From contig CM034600.1 of assembly GCA_020091685.1 (NCBI GenBank), forward strand, positions 9,502,764 through 9,566,763: a stretch of 64,000 bases of DNA. Direction: 5' to 3'. The notes under the pieces were generated by a model that saw nothing but the letters and a program-made list of their open reading frames with translations, searched no databases and had not been told where the DNA came from. This stretch comes from Lutjanus erythropterus (Eukaryota; Chordata; Actinopteri; Lutjaniformes; Lutjanidae). Position numbers and translations under genes: made by a program. Each line of letters begins with the position of its first letter. Position 1 is the first letter of the stretch. Below, piece by piece: positions 1-27,679 of the stretch.

Positions 1-162
1 AGATGGTTGAGAAGTAACAGAACAGTTGTTCTGTTTTTTATGGCAAAAATAAATACTGAAAGTAACCAGTGTCACTCATGACAAGTCTGATTTTAGTAAT
101 TGGAAGCTGCAACAGGATCCATGAGACAGAAACAGGAGGGATGTGATGAACAGTGAGGATTA

Positions 163-3674
<3,512 letters not shown>

Positions 3675-3830
3675 TTTGCTGCAGAAGTCGACGTCAGCGT
3701 TAAGCAGTTGACTTAACTTTGACCCCGAGATTCAGCCAATCAGAGAGAGGAACGCGTCGCACTGACTGCCTCTCAGCCAATAAGATGAACGCTTTATTAT
3801 AAGACTGACAACCACGGAAGAATGGGTGCA
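3675..3830 (-). promoter_or_regulatory. ddost proximal promoter with two CCAAT motifs
   Basis: Directly upstream of the ddost start are two CCAAT pentamers on the plus strand at 3736-3740 and 3777-3781, each preceded by CAG and spaced 41 bp apart (about four helical turns). Both read ATTGG on the gene strand. This is the usual form of an NF-Y promoter of a housekeeping secretory gene. I looked for a full ER-stress element (CCAAT-N9-CCACG) and did not find one. The transcription start is not determined. Confidence 0.4.
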
Positions 3831-4075
3831 CATAAAAATATTTTATAATTCATAAGTGATCTAGAGATTAAAACGGAAATCTCAGCCACATTTATTGAAT
3901 AATCATAACTTAGAGCAGAACTGCAAACAATGTAATTTTTTCTGTGCATCATGACTTACTGCAATATTACACTTTCAATATCATGTGCAATATTACTGTT
4001 CAATGAAATGCACAAAATTACGCCCATTACCATGTGTACTATTACTTTTCATTATATTTTTTCATGTGCAATGAT

Positions 4076-4140
4076 TCAGTGGTTCCCAAACTGTGGCATG
4101 CCCCCCCTTCAGAAGCCAAATAAAGTTCTAAGTCCTTCCA
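4076..4140 (+). mobile_element. hAT-like terminal fragment
   Basis: The sequence starts CAGTGGTTCCCAAACTGTGG followed by a C-rich run, the usual terminal inverted repeat of vertebrate non-autonomous hAT elements. Only one end is recognisable here. Assigned from motif recall. Confidence 0.45.
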
Positions 4141-4212
4141 CCCCACAATTGTTATCGATCATTAACAATAACAACATCACAACACTGGGCTTGTCAGACT
4201 GTGTGATGATTC

Positions 4213-4218
4213 TTTATT
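4213..4218 (-). terminator. Candidate poly(A) signal for zbtb17
   Basis: AATAAA on the minus strand, about 845 bases downstream of the zbtb17 stop codon and upstream of the ddost promoter. Other weak variants lie nearby, so the true site is uncertain. Confidence 0.3.
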
Positions 4219-5062
4219 GATCGGATGATTATTACCAACTGAGTCACAAAAATGTTGCTGCTATTTAATAAGACATTTAATAGAAATTTACTAATGAAAC
4301 CATTGGTGACAGGGAACTGTCTACAAACCAATGTGACCAGTTTAATGCAGCTGTCTTGGTATGAATGTGAAACTCAGAATGGTTGACCAGCTTGTCATCA
4401 CCACACATATTCCTTTTTATCTTTTATCAGAGGTATTAAGACTTTTCAGAGGACACTAAGCAAATATACAAATATGATACATGCACAGCATTTACAATGT
4501 TTGCCAGTAGATGAATTCTTGACATCCCATTTCTGGAAAAAGGAGATCATAATTACCCCCTAATTTTATCTTTAGTACCGCCACACATTCAGGTAGATAA
4601 TCTCTGTATAATGTGCTTTTCAAGAAAATACTTCAACTAAGTACAATAAAATATTGTTGACTGTTTAAGTAAAATGTACATATCTCATCTGAGTGAAATG
4701 GAAAAATAACAGAGGTTTTTCTGTAAGTTATATTAGGTAAGACAGAGTTGTGATCTAAATGATTTATACAAAAGACAATGCATAGTCCTGCATTTCAGTC
4801 TAAAAATAAACAGTCTATACAATGTAGTATATCCATCTCTGAAAGAATTCTAAACAATATTTACCAAATCACCTAATTTCCTGCAATTATAACAGCCAAA
4901 ACATGATTCATGACCACAACTTGTAAGATAAAGTTGTTTAAAAAGTGTTGTGTCTTATGAGTCTAGTTCATTTTTAATATCATGGCATGTTGAAACTCAG
5001 CAACTCACATAGTTTCTGTCATTTCCTTCTCCTTCTGTTATATAGGTTTTATCCTCTTTTCA

Positions 5063-17446
<12,384 letters not shown>

Positions 17447-18640
17447 CGTCCTGAAGGCTCGAGGATGGTGGAAGAGGCAGGCGGGCAGAGGGTCTATGGA
17501 CGGACGGCAAGCAAGAAGCCACATGTGACATACGAGGACAGGCTGATAGTCGGCTTGACCCACAAATCTGTTTGTCTGCTATTCACTGGCCTTTTATGAC
17601 ACGCTACCAATCAGTTGGTGTTGTTCAGCTCTGATGTGACCGTGTCTGGTTGTTGAGCACAGTAAATCGTATTAATTATTTAGTTAATTACAAGTACCAC
17701 TGGTGTTATACAGATCTCCACAAAAATCACACCATAATCATTTTAATGTTGAATGAGAATAACAATGCAAAAAAAAAAAAAAAAAAGATTCCTTCAAATA
17801 TAGAAAATCATTTCCCAATTACAGTCGGTCAATCAGTAAATATAAGTGCAAATGGATATATATATATTTTAAATTGTTCATTCCTAATCTGCAGTGTTTT
17901 TTTTTTAATCCATCTTGATTCTTTTGTTGTAAATTGCAGAGTTTTGGAGGTATCAGCCATAGAGATGTCTGCTCTCCCTGGAATATAATGATACTAGATG
18001 GCACTCAGCTTGTGGTGCAACAGTCACATGTATTTGATTACCACATTTGAGGGACTGTTGCAAAAATAGTGCCTACATATTCTTTATTCTGTGCAAAAAA
18101 ACATTAGCCAACATATCCATACTTTTTTACTTCCTTATATTAGTGTCGGCAAAATCGAGTATTGGTCGGGCTCTAGACAAAAATTAAACAAACAAGCTGA
18201 GTTACATAATTTGACAGAATATGTCTGGTTTGTGTTGTATTATTAGTGATTGGCAGTGGCGTCTGCATTCATGGGTGTTGATATCAGGCTTTTTTGACGA
18301 CATGATACCGTTACAAAATACCCGAGACAGATTTCAACCCAAACCTGAGTTATAACTATGAATCAGGCAGTCATTCAAAATATAGCGAGCTAATATAACG
18401 CTAACTCAACCACGACAGGCGAAACAAACCAGAATGGCAGTATATTTTCGCTTAAGCTGATGTCCTGTTAGCAACTAGATACAAAACACCAGAATTTTAA
18501 ACGCCATGAAAGATATTCTGTGACGGAAAAATTTGCTTCTCCAAAAGTTTTGACAGCGTGGTTTGACAGTGCAGCACATCGATTACAATTCCTCCATCCT
18601 TGCAGCTTTGTTATCAGGGATTAATTTAGCGTGCCTTGAC
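17447..18640. other. zbtb17 5' intron
   Basis: AT-rich sequence between the BTB exon and the CpG-rich promoter. The first coding exon probably begins at an acceptor just before the ATG (CCTTCAG, near 17451), so an upstream non-coding exon is expected near 18650-18900. No other exon was recognised. Confidence 0.45.
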
Positions 18641-19035
18641 ATGTATGTAGTGAAGGGACAAGATGGCGGACCAACGAGTCAGGCCCGTCTTCATCCCCTG
18701 TTGTTGTTACAGCTCGCTCGCTAATTTCGCTTTCTGAAAGCGCCATTTTAACACTAACTTACTCCTGAATTACCTCCTTGTTGTCGCTTCTTCACTCCGG
18801 GTTCAAACCGCCGGACCGGTCGGTGTTTCGTAGTGTTTAACTCAGTTAGGAAAAACAAACCCAATCGAGTTTTTCGGTGATCGATCTTGCCCCGCTAACT
18901 TCATCCACCACCATCTTCCTCTCTCTGATCGATTGATAGGGACCGGCCGGATGTATCGTGGAAGCATGCGCAGTGTGGACACGTGCTGTGCCGGCGAAGA
19001 GCGCGTGGTGGCGCAAGAGGCTCGAGCTCAGATGA
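18640..19035 (-). promoter_or_regulatory. zbtb17 CpG-rich promoter with two YY1-like sites
   Basis: The only clearly CpG-rich stretch between zbtb17 and hspb7, placed as expected for the zbtb17 promoter and first non-coding exon. CAAGATGGCGG at 18659-18669 and its opposite-strand relative (GCGCCATTTTA, near 18740) fit the YY1 consensus in opposite orientations. No TATA box was seen. The exact start site is unknown. Confidence 0.5.
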
Positions 19036-20508
19036 ATACTCATGCTTTATGGTAGTAATATTTAATTTCAATCTTGAAAGAAGAGTCAGTATTAATGGAA
19101 TATGTGTGTTTTGCAATAAAGAAACTGACAGTATCTGTCATTTATTTTCTTAATGCACGTCTAAAATTATTTAGGTTAGATATAGAATATTTTTTGAGAG
19201 GTTCAGTTATTCATTTAGGAAAAAGAGACATAAGATTTTTTATGAAAATAATTATATTGATTGGAAATAACTGTTTATTTTGAACCTTTTTATTTTATAT
19301 GGAAAATGTTACATTCACAAATGCAAACAGGCTAAAAAAAGAAACCATACATACAAAAACAGATGTTTTTTTCCCCCCAGCAGCTACATAAACAGGAGGG
19401 AAAACACAGCACAATAGCAGCACCCTGATCCTGTTTTAGTATCACTGGTAACACCTGCATTAACACCGCTATTTCGTTTAAAAATGGCTGCTCTGAAGAA
19501 GCCCTGTTCAATTTAGAGCAGATACTACAGTCTGTTGAAACATTACATGGATTGAAGAATAATAAAGATAACAAATTTGTGAAGCCTTTAATTTTTTTAA
19601 TGTCTCTATTGCTTGCTACATGCTACTCCTATGTATATAAAAATGTTATTAAACCAGTTTACACATAGCTGATAGTATAGTCATTGATAAACCCACTCAA
19701 AGTGCATTAATCCCTTTAGGCTGTCTGAAATTGTAATTTTTTTAGTGCACTATACAGCACTAAGTCATATACAACTAATGTGAATTATGTATGTTTGAAG
19801 AATAGTGATGCACTATCACCTTCAAAGCTCCCTTTAAGGGAACATTCATATCAAGGCTACATACAATGCAACACTATAAATCATGCTGTAGGCTGAATGT
19901 AGTTTTAATCATGTGGCCTTTCTCAAAGGGAAGCACACCAACAAGCAAAGGCCACAGTCTGTGGCGAACATATAGCCACATAACAAGGGCTGCTAAATTA
20001 TTTTTGCTTGAATAGTGCCTTTGAAATTCTTTTCTTCTGAAAGCAGGACAGACATCTCATAAATACCACCACTGACAAAAGAGTGAACAGAAGCACCTTC
20101 TGTCCTCTGTACAGAAACTGAATGCCACTGTGATTTGTATTGATTTTGAGGGTGGGTTTTTTTCCTGCGGCGTTCGCTGCTTACCTGCCTTGGTGTCTAT
20201 TTATTATATATAATGTGGATATATTGTGAGGAAAACAACCTTCAACAGCTTTCAAAATGGATTAATTTGTTAGCATGTTAAATAAAGACAGTAACAGACA
20301 ATTCTGGCTCTGCTCTAAAAAGAATACATGGTGGACATGGACATGGCCAGGATTTAATATGGAGGTTATGTCCTACAAAGAAGAGGACGGCTACTAAAAC
20401 CAGCTCTCTTCCCAAACTCCCGGTCCACATGGTTAATAAATACATTTGTCAATATGTCAATCAAAAGACTTACACATTGGCAGATGTTTATTGTCAAAGC
20501 AGGATAAT

Positions 20509-20514
20509 TTTATT
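20509..20514 (-). terminator. Candidate poly(A) signal for hspb7
   Basis: AATAAA on the minus strand about 417 bases past the hspb7 stop. A second one lies at 20492-20487. Confidence 0.4.
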
Positions 20515-20619
20515 CACACAAATAATAATATACAATAAATTATTATTAACGTGGCAATTATCAATTTCAGAGGCAATTCTTCATTTTTAGACCTGTGTTA
20601 GAGGACAGGAGTGAACCTG

Positions 20620-20623
<4 letters not shown>

Positions 20624-20654
<31 letters not shown>
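20624..20654. repeat. (GT)n microsatellite
   Basis: About 15 GT units, in the probable hspb7 3' UTR. Confidence 0.95.
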
Positions 20655-20655
<1 letters not shown>

Positions 20656-20930
20656 TTTGTCCAAATTCTGGACATGTCCGTGCATCTGTATCTCAATATA
20701 TTATGTGCAGGTATGACCTATTGCTGTGGTGTATAGTGAACTAACTCAGAATATAAATGAGCAGCAACAGGCACTGTTGCAGTCATGGAGCGAGGACGCG
20801 GCATGTTTTATAGAGCACAGTGCCAGCTCTCTGAGAGTGTAAGGTAGAATGGTTTCAGTGAAAACAGGAAATAGAGGAAGTAGCGTAAAAACACAAAAAG
20901 GTGGTTTGTGATGACAAAGTGGGTCCCTCT

Positions 20931-23900
20931 CTAGATCTTGATCTCGGTGCGGAAGGTCTGTACAAGCTCGTGTTTGGCTGGGTGTCGCCGTGCCTTGACT
21001 GTTAGGGTCCCCTCAGCGCCCAGTGATGATGTCACCGAGGTGGGGTCAACATCCTCAGGTAGTTGACACTTGTGTGTGAAAGTGTTCATCACCGAACCAT
21101 CCTGAGCCAGCTGTCAAAGACAGAAAGGTAGTGGTGACTTGATGTATTGTGACTAAAAAAATACATGCTCTTATTCATCTACTGCCATTTAGACAGCTAT
21201 TGAGAGATATGTGACAAGGTTATTGTGGGAAGACTGACATTGTTTTAACAACTCCAAGCAGCAGGAAATTTGTTGATTTGTAACAGGGGAGATGGACCCG
21301 GTTCATTTCATTCACCCAGGAATAGCAAACTGACTCATGAACAGCTCTCTCAGTTCTGTATATTTAAATATTTCCTCATAGTTGTATAGTTTAGAGAATA
21401 TTATAGATCCTAGATGAAACTGACAGAAAGGCAGGAGAAAAAGTCCTGTAAGCTGTCCTTAGATATGCTGTGTGCTAGGTTTGTCTATGTTGACAAGAGA
21501 ACCACATTTTGAGGTTAAAAGATTTTGCTGGGGGAACCATAAAAGTGACACACATATATAAACCTATGTACACCTTAAGTTGTGACTGTATAGTTAAGTC
21601 TTGATGTACATTAGCTTGCTAACTAGCCAGCTAATGTACATCATCATGTCACTGGGTTGTGAAATGGGCCTTTATTTACATTTTCCCAGGCAAAGCTAAA
21701 GTGAGTAGCATGTTAGCCAGTTAAAAAGAAGCAGGGGGAGATTTGTATTTATATTATTTTATTTTTGAGATATTATTTTGTGGTTATTATGGCGGGGCCT
21801 TTAAAGTCAACAAAATACGGAAGTTCTTTGTAGTAGCTTTATGTCACCATAGCAGCATCTTTGAATCATTTTCAAAATGTGTTTTTTTTTTCAACATAGA
21901 TGACCATAAACGCATGGAATATCTAAATACAGGAAAGGAGAAAGTTGACTGAGGCTCTACTGGATACCACAGTTGCTCAACTGTTATTGGAGCACAGAGC
22001 GAAAAGGGGCGGGACTTAGGAAGGGTCAATTACAAAATCAATTTCAGCACCACTGATGGCACTATGGATTTATCACTACACAGCCCAGCTAGACTACTGA
22101 TTTTTCAGAGCCATGGTCGGGGCCATAGATTCTCAGGTCTAACCTCAGTAAGATGGAAGATCAGTGAGTCAGACAAACATATTCAACTAAACAACCCCTC
22201 TGCCCCGGCACTCTCTCTGCTAAAGGATGGCAGGTTTACAAGGTAAACAATTCCAAATCAAAAAGAAGTCTGCCCACCTTTTCTGCATGAACTTCAATCT
22301 GGTTGTTGGATGTAGTGACGATGACGTCCTCAGGGGAGAAGTCTCGCACATCAACTGTAAACTGGTATGAATCCCCAAGAGCCTTGATGTTTCCAGCTCC
22401 ACCTAAACCCACAACGAGGTGAGAAAATATGTTAGACCACAGGAGGAAACATGTATATCTATATTTCTCTGTGCCAGTTCATTTTCACTGAATTTTCATT
22501 CATGGTACTTGCTAAAGAGGGCAAAGTCTGATAACTGTATGCTGGTGATAATTACAATACGTGCAGGTGGTGTTTCATTTGGCATTGGGTGCAGACATGT
22601 TTTAGTCTCTCTTTGATTGAAAGATTTTCAGTTATTTTCATTTTGCTGTTCTATTACTTTACCATTCTGCTGTGTGATATAGAATCCATGCTAAAATCAA
22701 ACATTATTCAGGTTAATTATTTTCTGTTTCACTGAGTCTTTCCATAAAATGGCCATAAACATACACGTTGACTACTCGTCATTCTTTGTCTTCTCAAAGG
22801 CAGCAGAGATTTTTAGGTTCCTCAAGAGGCTAAGCTGGAACAGACTCTGTGTTTTTTCAATTTTGAAACACAAATCAGTGTTTTTTTTTTGTGAAAATCT
22901 GTTTAAAAACTTTTAAAACATTTAGTTTAGGCTAAATAGGCTAAAGACACTGAAAAACACTGAAGATATTTTGACATGTCATATGAGGAAAATCACAGAT
23001 TTAAAAAGTTAAATTCATTATGGCTTAGTTCCATTTCACTCCCTCAGTTTCAGGGTCCACATGTTCATGCCGGCTCGCTGTCACATTGTCATCGTTTAGT
23101 GGGACATTTGAATACAACAGAGCCACAGTGTTATTACCAACACCAATGCTTTTGATGAGTCAAACGTCTGTTGTTAAAAAGACATTTGACAATGTGAAAG
23201 TGGCTTTTAATGTCAGACTAGTAATGTAAATACAAACCAGTAATCATGTGCAGGTCAAACAGAGTCAGGATCCTCTGTTGTGTATGCTAACTGCCTGAAA
23301 AGGCCCTGCTACAACAGAGCAGAACCTAAATTAGTATAATTGTGTTTACCCTACTATTTTATATCAATCCAGCTGCTGTGAAAAAGGTCTATTGCACAGC
23401 AAAAATGTCATAAAACATGCAGTGTTACTCACAGTTTTTATTTAATCTCATCAGTGAAAACACTATGATGTTGCTCTTACATTCATATTCCATATGCCTT
23501 TCTCTGGTCTATTGAACATAAAAGTGACTTTTTAAGCTATGACAGATTTGGACTTGGACAAAATGTGGACAAACACCCTTTAAAATGAAAAGAGTATGAA
23601 AGCAATAACCAACATAAACAACAACCCATTTTTAACTTTCCTCAAATGACCAGCTTTGATTAGACTTAAGTATTAAAATGAATGGCATACTGTTGACCGT
23701 GGCACTACTGTTTTTTTGTTTTATTCTGGATTTTTTTGAATTTGTGTTGGTAAATGTCCATAAGAAATATGAACGTAAGGCTTATACCCACAGTCTACAT
23801 CGCAAGTCGGACCAGCGATGATGTGATTTCAGCATTTGTTACCACCAAGAATTTCTTTTTCTTCTTTTTGTACCTTTTGTTTATAAAAACTTCATGCCAT

Positions 23901-26811
23901 AATTTTTGGGCTTTGTGCCCTTTAGAGCTGCATTCATAGATTTCCATTTTTTTTTTGTTGGACACTTGAGGCTTAAAGTTGTAAATGTGTAATGGGGAAA
24001 ATGCGTCCAATACTCACTATCATTTTAGCTCTCATTTTTGATCTGCATTAACTTCTGAGAATGATATTGGGGTCACTAGCTTAGCAGATGATTGACTTTC
24101 TTCCCCATTTGGTTGACTACTTTACTTGCTCTTTAGTGTTGGGCAGGTACGAATACATTTATTGTCATTTCACTAAAAAGAGCTACCTGCTACAGCTGAA
24201 AAATAAAAGTGATGAGAGCAGAGTTTGGAGGGTGTAAAACCAAAACAGTTGAGTAAAAGAAGCTAGAAAACACTGGATAGCTGAGGGAACTGTCATTATG
24301 AGCAACACTTTATATTACACATTGTCTTTTGATACTTTGCAAATATAAGAAATATTTGTTTTAAAGCTTTACAGTTGGGGTAGGCAGCATTTATTTTTGC
24401 TGGCACTGAGCAAAAGTTTCACAATAACCTTTATGCATAATTCAAGTCTGACAGAAAACTAGACTTCTGCTCCTCCTTTTGGTTCTGTTTTTCAGGCTTT
24501 AGAATATCTAGCCTGTGATGGGAGATTTTGGCCAATCACAGGTCAGTGAATGAGACAAAAACAATCAGACATCTTAGAGCCACCAATCCAAAATGACAGT
24601 AATTTGATGACCGGGGAATGAGACTCAACTATCTTTCTCCAGAATTGCCTACCACAGTTTTAATGATCTGTTTGGGGAAACGAGTTGATGGCAGCAGCAA
24701 ATAGCAACAGGACAGAGAAGAGAAACGTGATAATCCTGCAGTCTGAGGCATTGTCCCGTCAGTGACAGTGTGACAGTGTGTCCCCAGTAACACATGACCT
24801 CAGACACATGTCACCGGACTGGAAATGAGAGTGATATTAGCTCTGACTTCACATATACAGCTTCGTTTGATGGTGTGACATCATTCCAACTGTGTGTGTT
24901 GGTGTGTACACTGGTCACCGGGTAACCATCTGGTCATTCCTTATGCAGCCGTCATTCCAGATACTCAGTGTGTGAAGTCACACTGCTGGCAGTCTGTCCA
25001 GCATTCCCCGGCTTGCTTGCGTGCATGTATGTGTGTGTACGTGTGTGTGTGTCTTGCTTTCTCATTAGCTGCACCCAGTCGTATCCTGTGCTGCACCTAT
25101 GGGATACCAAGCATGGATCCAGAACAATTCTGCTCTGCCCCTGACAGATGGACCAAATGGACTCAGTGGAGTCCATTTAAAGTTCAGATGTCACACGTTC
25201 ATGGTCTGCGTTCGCCAGCAGTGAACTGACAGAACAGTTCATACTGGCTGCACACATTACTGAGCTGGAAGATGAAGTAGATGCTGTAAATGGAAATGTC
25301 TCCTGACCTTAAAGGGAAAGTTCAGATTATTTGCAGTGGGGTTGTATGTGGTACTTATCAGTAGTCAGTGTATTGTCTACAGTAGATGGCGGTCAGCATG
25401 CCCTTCAGTTTGGGGAAACAGAGAGGAATACCAGCACAGAAGCTAAGCATTATTCTGCTGTGGACAGGGTCAGCAACAAAATATATTTTAGCCACTTAAA
25501 AAAAGGTCCACCCAAAAAGAATCAATATCAGTTTAAGATTATGCTATATTTATAATATTTTCACAGCTTTGCCTTACCGTCAGTCAACTTTTTCAGACTG
25601 GAAACCACCCTTATGTAAGGCTAATAGTGCTCTCTCCAAAGCAACCAGACTCCATAAGGACAAACAGCAATTTTACCACACAGAACACAGGAGTTGTTGG
25701 TCAACCACTGCCTTGATCTGTTAGTTTGTTCATGTTATTGTGTGACTTCAGTGAGTCTGAACTAACATTACACCCTAACACTGAAGTATCACAATAATGC
25801 AAACAAACTAACTGATCAAAGCTGCAGGAGACCAGTTCTGTGAGGTAAAATTACAGTTTTTCTTAACGGAATCTGGTTGCTTTGGAAAGAGTGACATTTC
25901 AAATCAAATCAGTGGTCTGCTGTCATTAAAAGCAGTCTGACGACGAGGTAAAGCAGTTAACATATTCTAATTACAGCGTACAGTTAAGCTGATACTGACT
26001 TTTTAGGAAGGACATTTTTAAAGTGGCCAAAATAGGCTATGTTTAATTGCTGAACCTGTCCACAGCAGTACATTGCTTAGCTTCTATACTGGTACTCCTC
26101 TGTGCCTACCACCATCTACTATAGGTAATACACTCGCTATGTAAAAGTACCTCATACAACCCCACTTCAAATAATCCAAACTATCCTTTTCATGTGTATT
26201 TCAAACACACAATGTGTGAAACTCTGGTAGAGAAAGCCAAAATAGTGCCTCAGTTTCTACAAAAATGCAGCTCTAACTCGTACTGTGTTTTCATGTACAC
26301 TGTATGTTTTCTTTTCATCTTTATTTTTCACTTCATTTAGTCCAATAAAAAACCAACACCATGGTTATGATCTTGCTTAGAGACATATTTGTCCACACAT
26401 CAACCACACCAACCAGTCCTTTTGCCTTTTGAACTCAGTCCTGTCTGTTGTCTTCCTCCTCTGAACTGTCACCTCGGACATGTTTTATGGAGAAAAACAC
26501 CACACGAACAAATCCTTTCCAAGTACAGACATAAATCTACTTTACAGTCAAACCTGTTGCTTCAACTTACTGCTGCTATCACTTTTAAATCACTTTTGTA
26601 TACAAAATGAGTTACAGAGACTTGAAACTGCTTCCAACTTACTGGAAAAGCCCAAGGCGTCGCTCCCGGGCCTCATGAAGGAGCCAAAGTCCTCAGCGAA
26701 CAGTCCCCGGCTCTTCTCCATGTATGGGTTACCAGAGGACGAAGATGAGGAGGAAGAAGTCTGGTGGAAACTACGCTCCGATCGATAGGCAGAGGAGTTG
26801 GTCACACTCAT
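20931..26811 (-). CDS. hspb7: Small heat-shock protein B7 (cardiovascular)
   Basis: ATP-independent small chaperone of heart and skeletal muscle that limits protein aggregation. Three coding exons, 26811-26643, 22402-22278 and 21110-20931, join in phase to give 157 residues and a TAG stop. The N-terminus has the family's SERSFH motif and an eight-serine run (residues 19-26), then [18 protein letters not shown], close to human HSPB7. The alpha-crystallin domain (about 60-145) includes [28 protein letters not shown] and [16 protein letters not shown]. The C-terminus FRTEIKI is identical to my recollection of human HSPB7. The human protein is about 170 residues, and the difference is mostly in the N-terminal Ser-rich region. 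It lies next to clcnk in divergent orientation, as expected from human synteny. Confidence 0.97.
24368..24664. mobile_element. MITE with TIRs in hspb7 intron 1
   Basis: Left end ACAGTTGGGGTAGGCAGCATT and right end GAATTGCCTACCACAGTTTTAA are inverted repeats. About 297 bp, non-coding. Superfamily not assigned. Confidence 0.55.
25155..25178. repeat. Short perfect inverted repeat
   Basis: Ten-base arms (AAATGGACTC and GAGTCCATTT) around a four-base AGTG loop. It may be chance. Confidence 0.6.
25306..26191. mobile_element. Foldback element copy D, most complete
   Basis: About 885 bp. The left end CCTTAAAGGGAAAGTTCAGATT mirrors the right end AATAATCCAAACTATCCTTTT. Internal blocks also mirror each other: TACAGTAGATGGCGGTCAGCATG against the ACCATCTACTATAGGTAATACAC side, and GTCAGCAACA/CAGTACATTGCTTAGCTTCT around GTACCAGC/GGTACTCC. 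A central inverted repeat near 25760 (TTGTGTGACTTCAGTGAG / ACTGAAGTATCACAAT) makes the whole copy close to a palindrome of two 440-bp arms. There is no protein-coding frame, so it is a non-autonomous element. Confidence 0.75.
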
Positions 26812-27130
26812 GGATGGCTGAGAGTGCTGGGTAAGGCAGAGGAGGAGAGTGAAGGGAGGGAAGAGGGAGGCGGAGAGAGTTGATTCTGCTTCTTGTAGCT
26901 GCTCTGGGAATCTTCCAGAGGCTTAAAAACGCAAGAAATAATACACACAACTCTTTTGTCTCCCTTTTGTTCCTTTTCTTTCTATTAGTTTTTTCTTGTC
27001 AGGTAAGATTATTTTCCCCTCACCCTTGCCCCTTATATACTGTATGGTCCCATGTGTGGTTGGACGGCATGCACGTGTGTCACAGCTCATTGGAAAAGGG
27101 TAATAGTGTTCTATATTTATCATGAGACGC
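26812..27130 (-). promoter_or_regulatory. hspb7 promoter with TATA box
   Basis: On the minus strand a TATATAAGG motif lies at about 27039-27031, roughly 220 bp upstream of the ATG, which would place transcription start near 27005. Further upstream are an E-box CACGTG (27072-27077) and a near-MEF2 match (CTATATTTAT, 27111-27120). A TATA box plus MEF2/E-box motifs suits a muscle-restricted gene. These are motif matches only. Confidence 0.4.
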
Positions 27131-27679
27131 ACCGAGTGATGGAGTGAAGGGACTGTGGTTGGAAAAGTTCTGGGCATTGAAGGCCCCGAGGTTAAGAGCA
27201 TGAGAGAGAGCGGGATTTGACAGAGAGAGAACAGGGGGTGAGGGGGGCAACAGTTGTCATTACAGACACACTATCCCTGAAATAGTTTCCCTCCACTCTC
27301 TTTAATGCTCCCTGCTCTCTATTGCTCCATCTGTCTCACTGTCAAAATGAAAATTATTATTATTATTTCAAAAGACTTTAGAGTTTTTAGCCCAACTCAA
27401 ACCATTAAAGGAACAATATGTGGCATTTTCCTTTAAAACAACAACAACAACAACAAAACAATGTATACACTCAAACACATAGTCCTCAATCATCACCTGT
27501 GAGAAGTGTGTGATGGTGGCTGTAGAGACCCCGCCCTCTACCTGTATTTCTCATTATCTTACTGTGCTCGGGATGCTTTACCAACCCAAAATTTCAGTTG
27601 TATGTCGTGGGAATGAGACACAACAATACAAAATAAATCTAAACAACAAAGCTATGTCTACAAAAAGATCAGACTAGTC

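Larger units (their letters stand above)
3831..5062. other. ddost-zbtb17 spacer including probable zbtb17 3' UTR
   Basis: AT-rich DNA between the zbtb17 stop codon and the ddost promoter, with no supported exon. It probably holds the zbtb17 3' UTR, which runs leftward from 5062. A minus-strand AATAAA lies at 4218-4213, about 845 bases past the stop, and could end the transcript before the ddost promoter. A hAT-like transposon end lies at about 4076-4140. Confidence 0.5.
19036..20930. other. hspb7-zbtb17 spacer
   Basis: No supported exon. The right end is probably the hspb7 3' UTR, with minus-strand AATAAA at 20514-20509 and 20492-20487, about 420-440 bases past the stop. It contains a (GT)n tract at 20624-20654. 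Confidence 0.45.
22403..26642. other. hspb7 intron 1
   Basis: About 4.2 kb without supported exons. It holds a TIR-bearing MITE (24368-24664), a GT-rich tract near 25027-25052, a short perfect inverted repeat (25155-25178) and foldback copy D (25306-26191). Confidence 0.6.

Noticed and set aside
17447..17563. In-frame N-terminal extension of zbtb17 from an upstream ATG
   Set aside because: The human protein starts at the equivalent of the ATG at 17446, and a good splice acceptor lies just before it, so the upstream codons are probably intron.
24894..25229. A 111-codon plus-strand frame in hspb7 intron 1
   Set aside because: It contains a GT-repeat-encoded run and has no family similarity. 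There is no splice context linking it to a gene.
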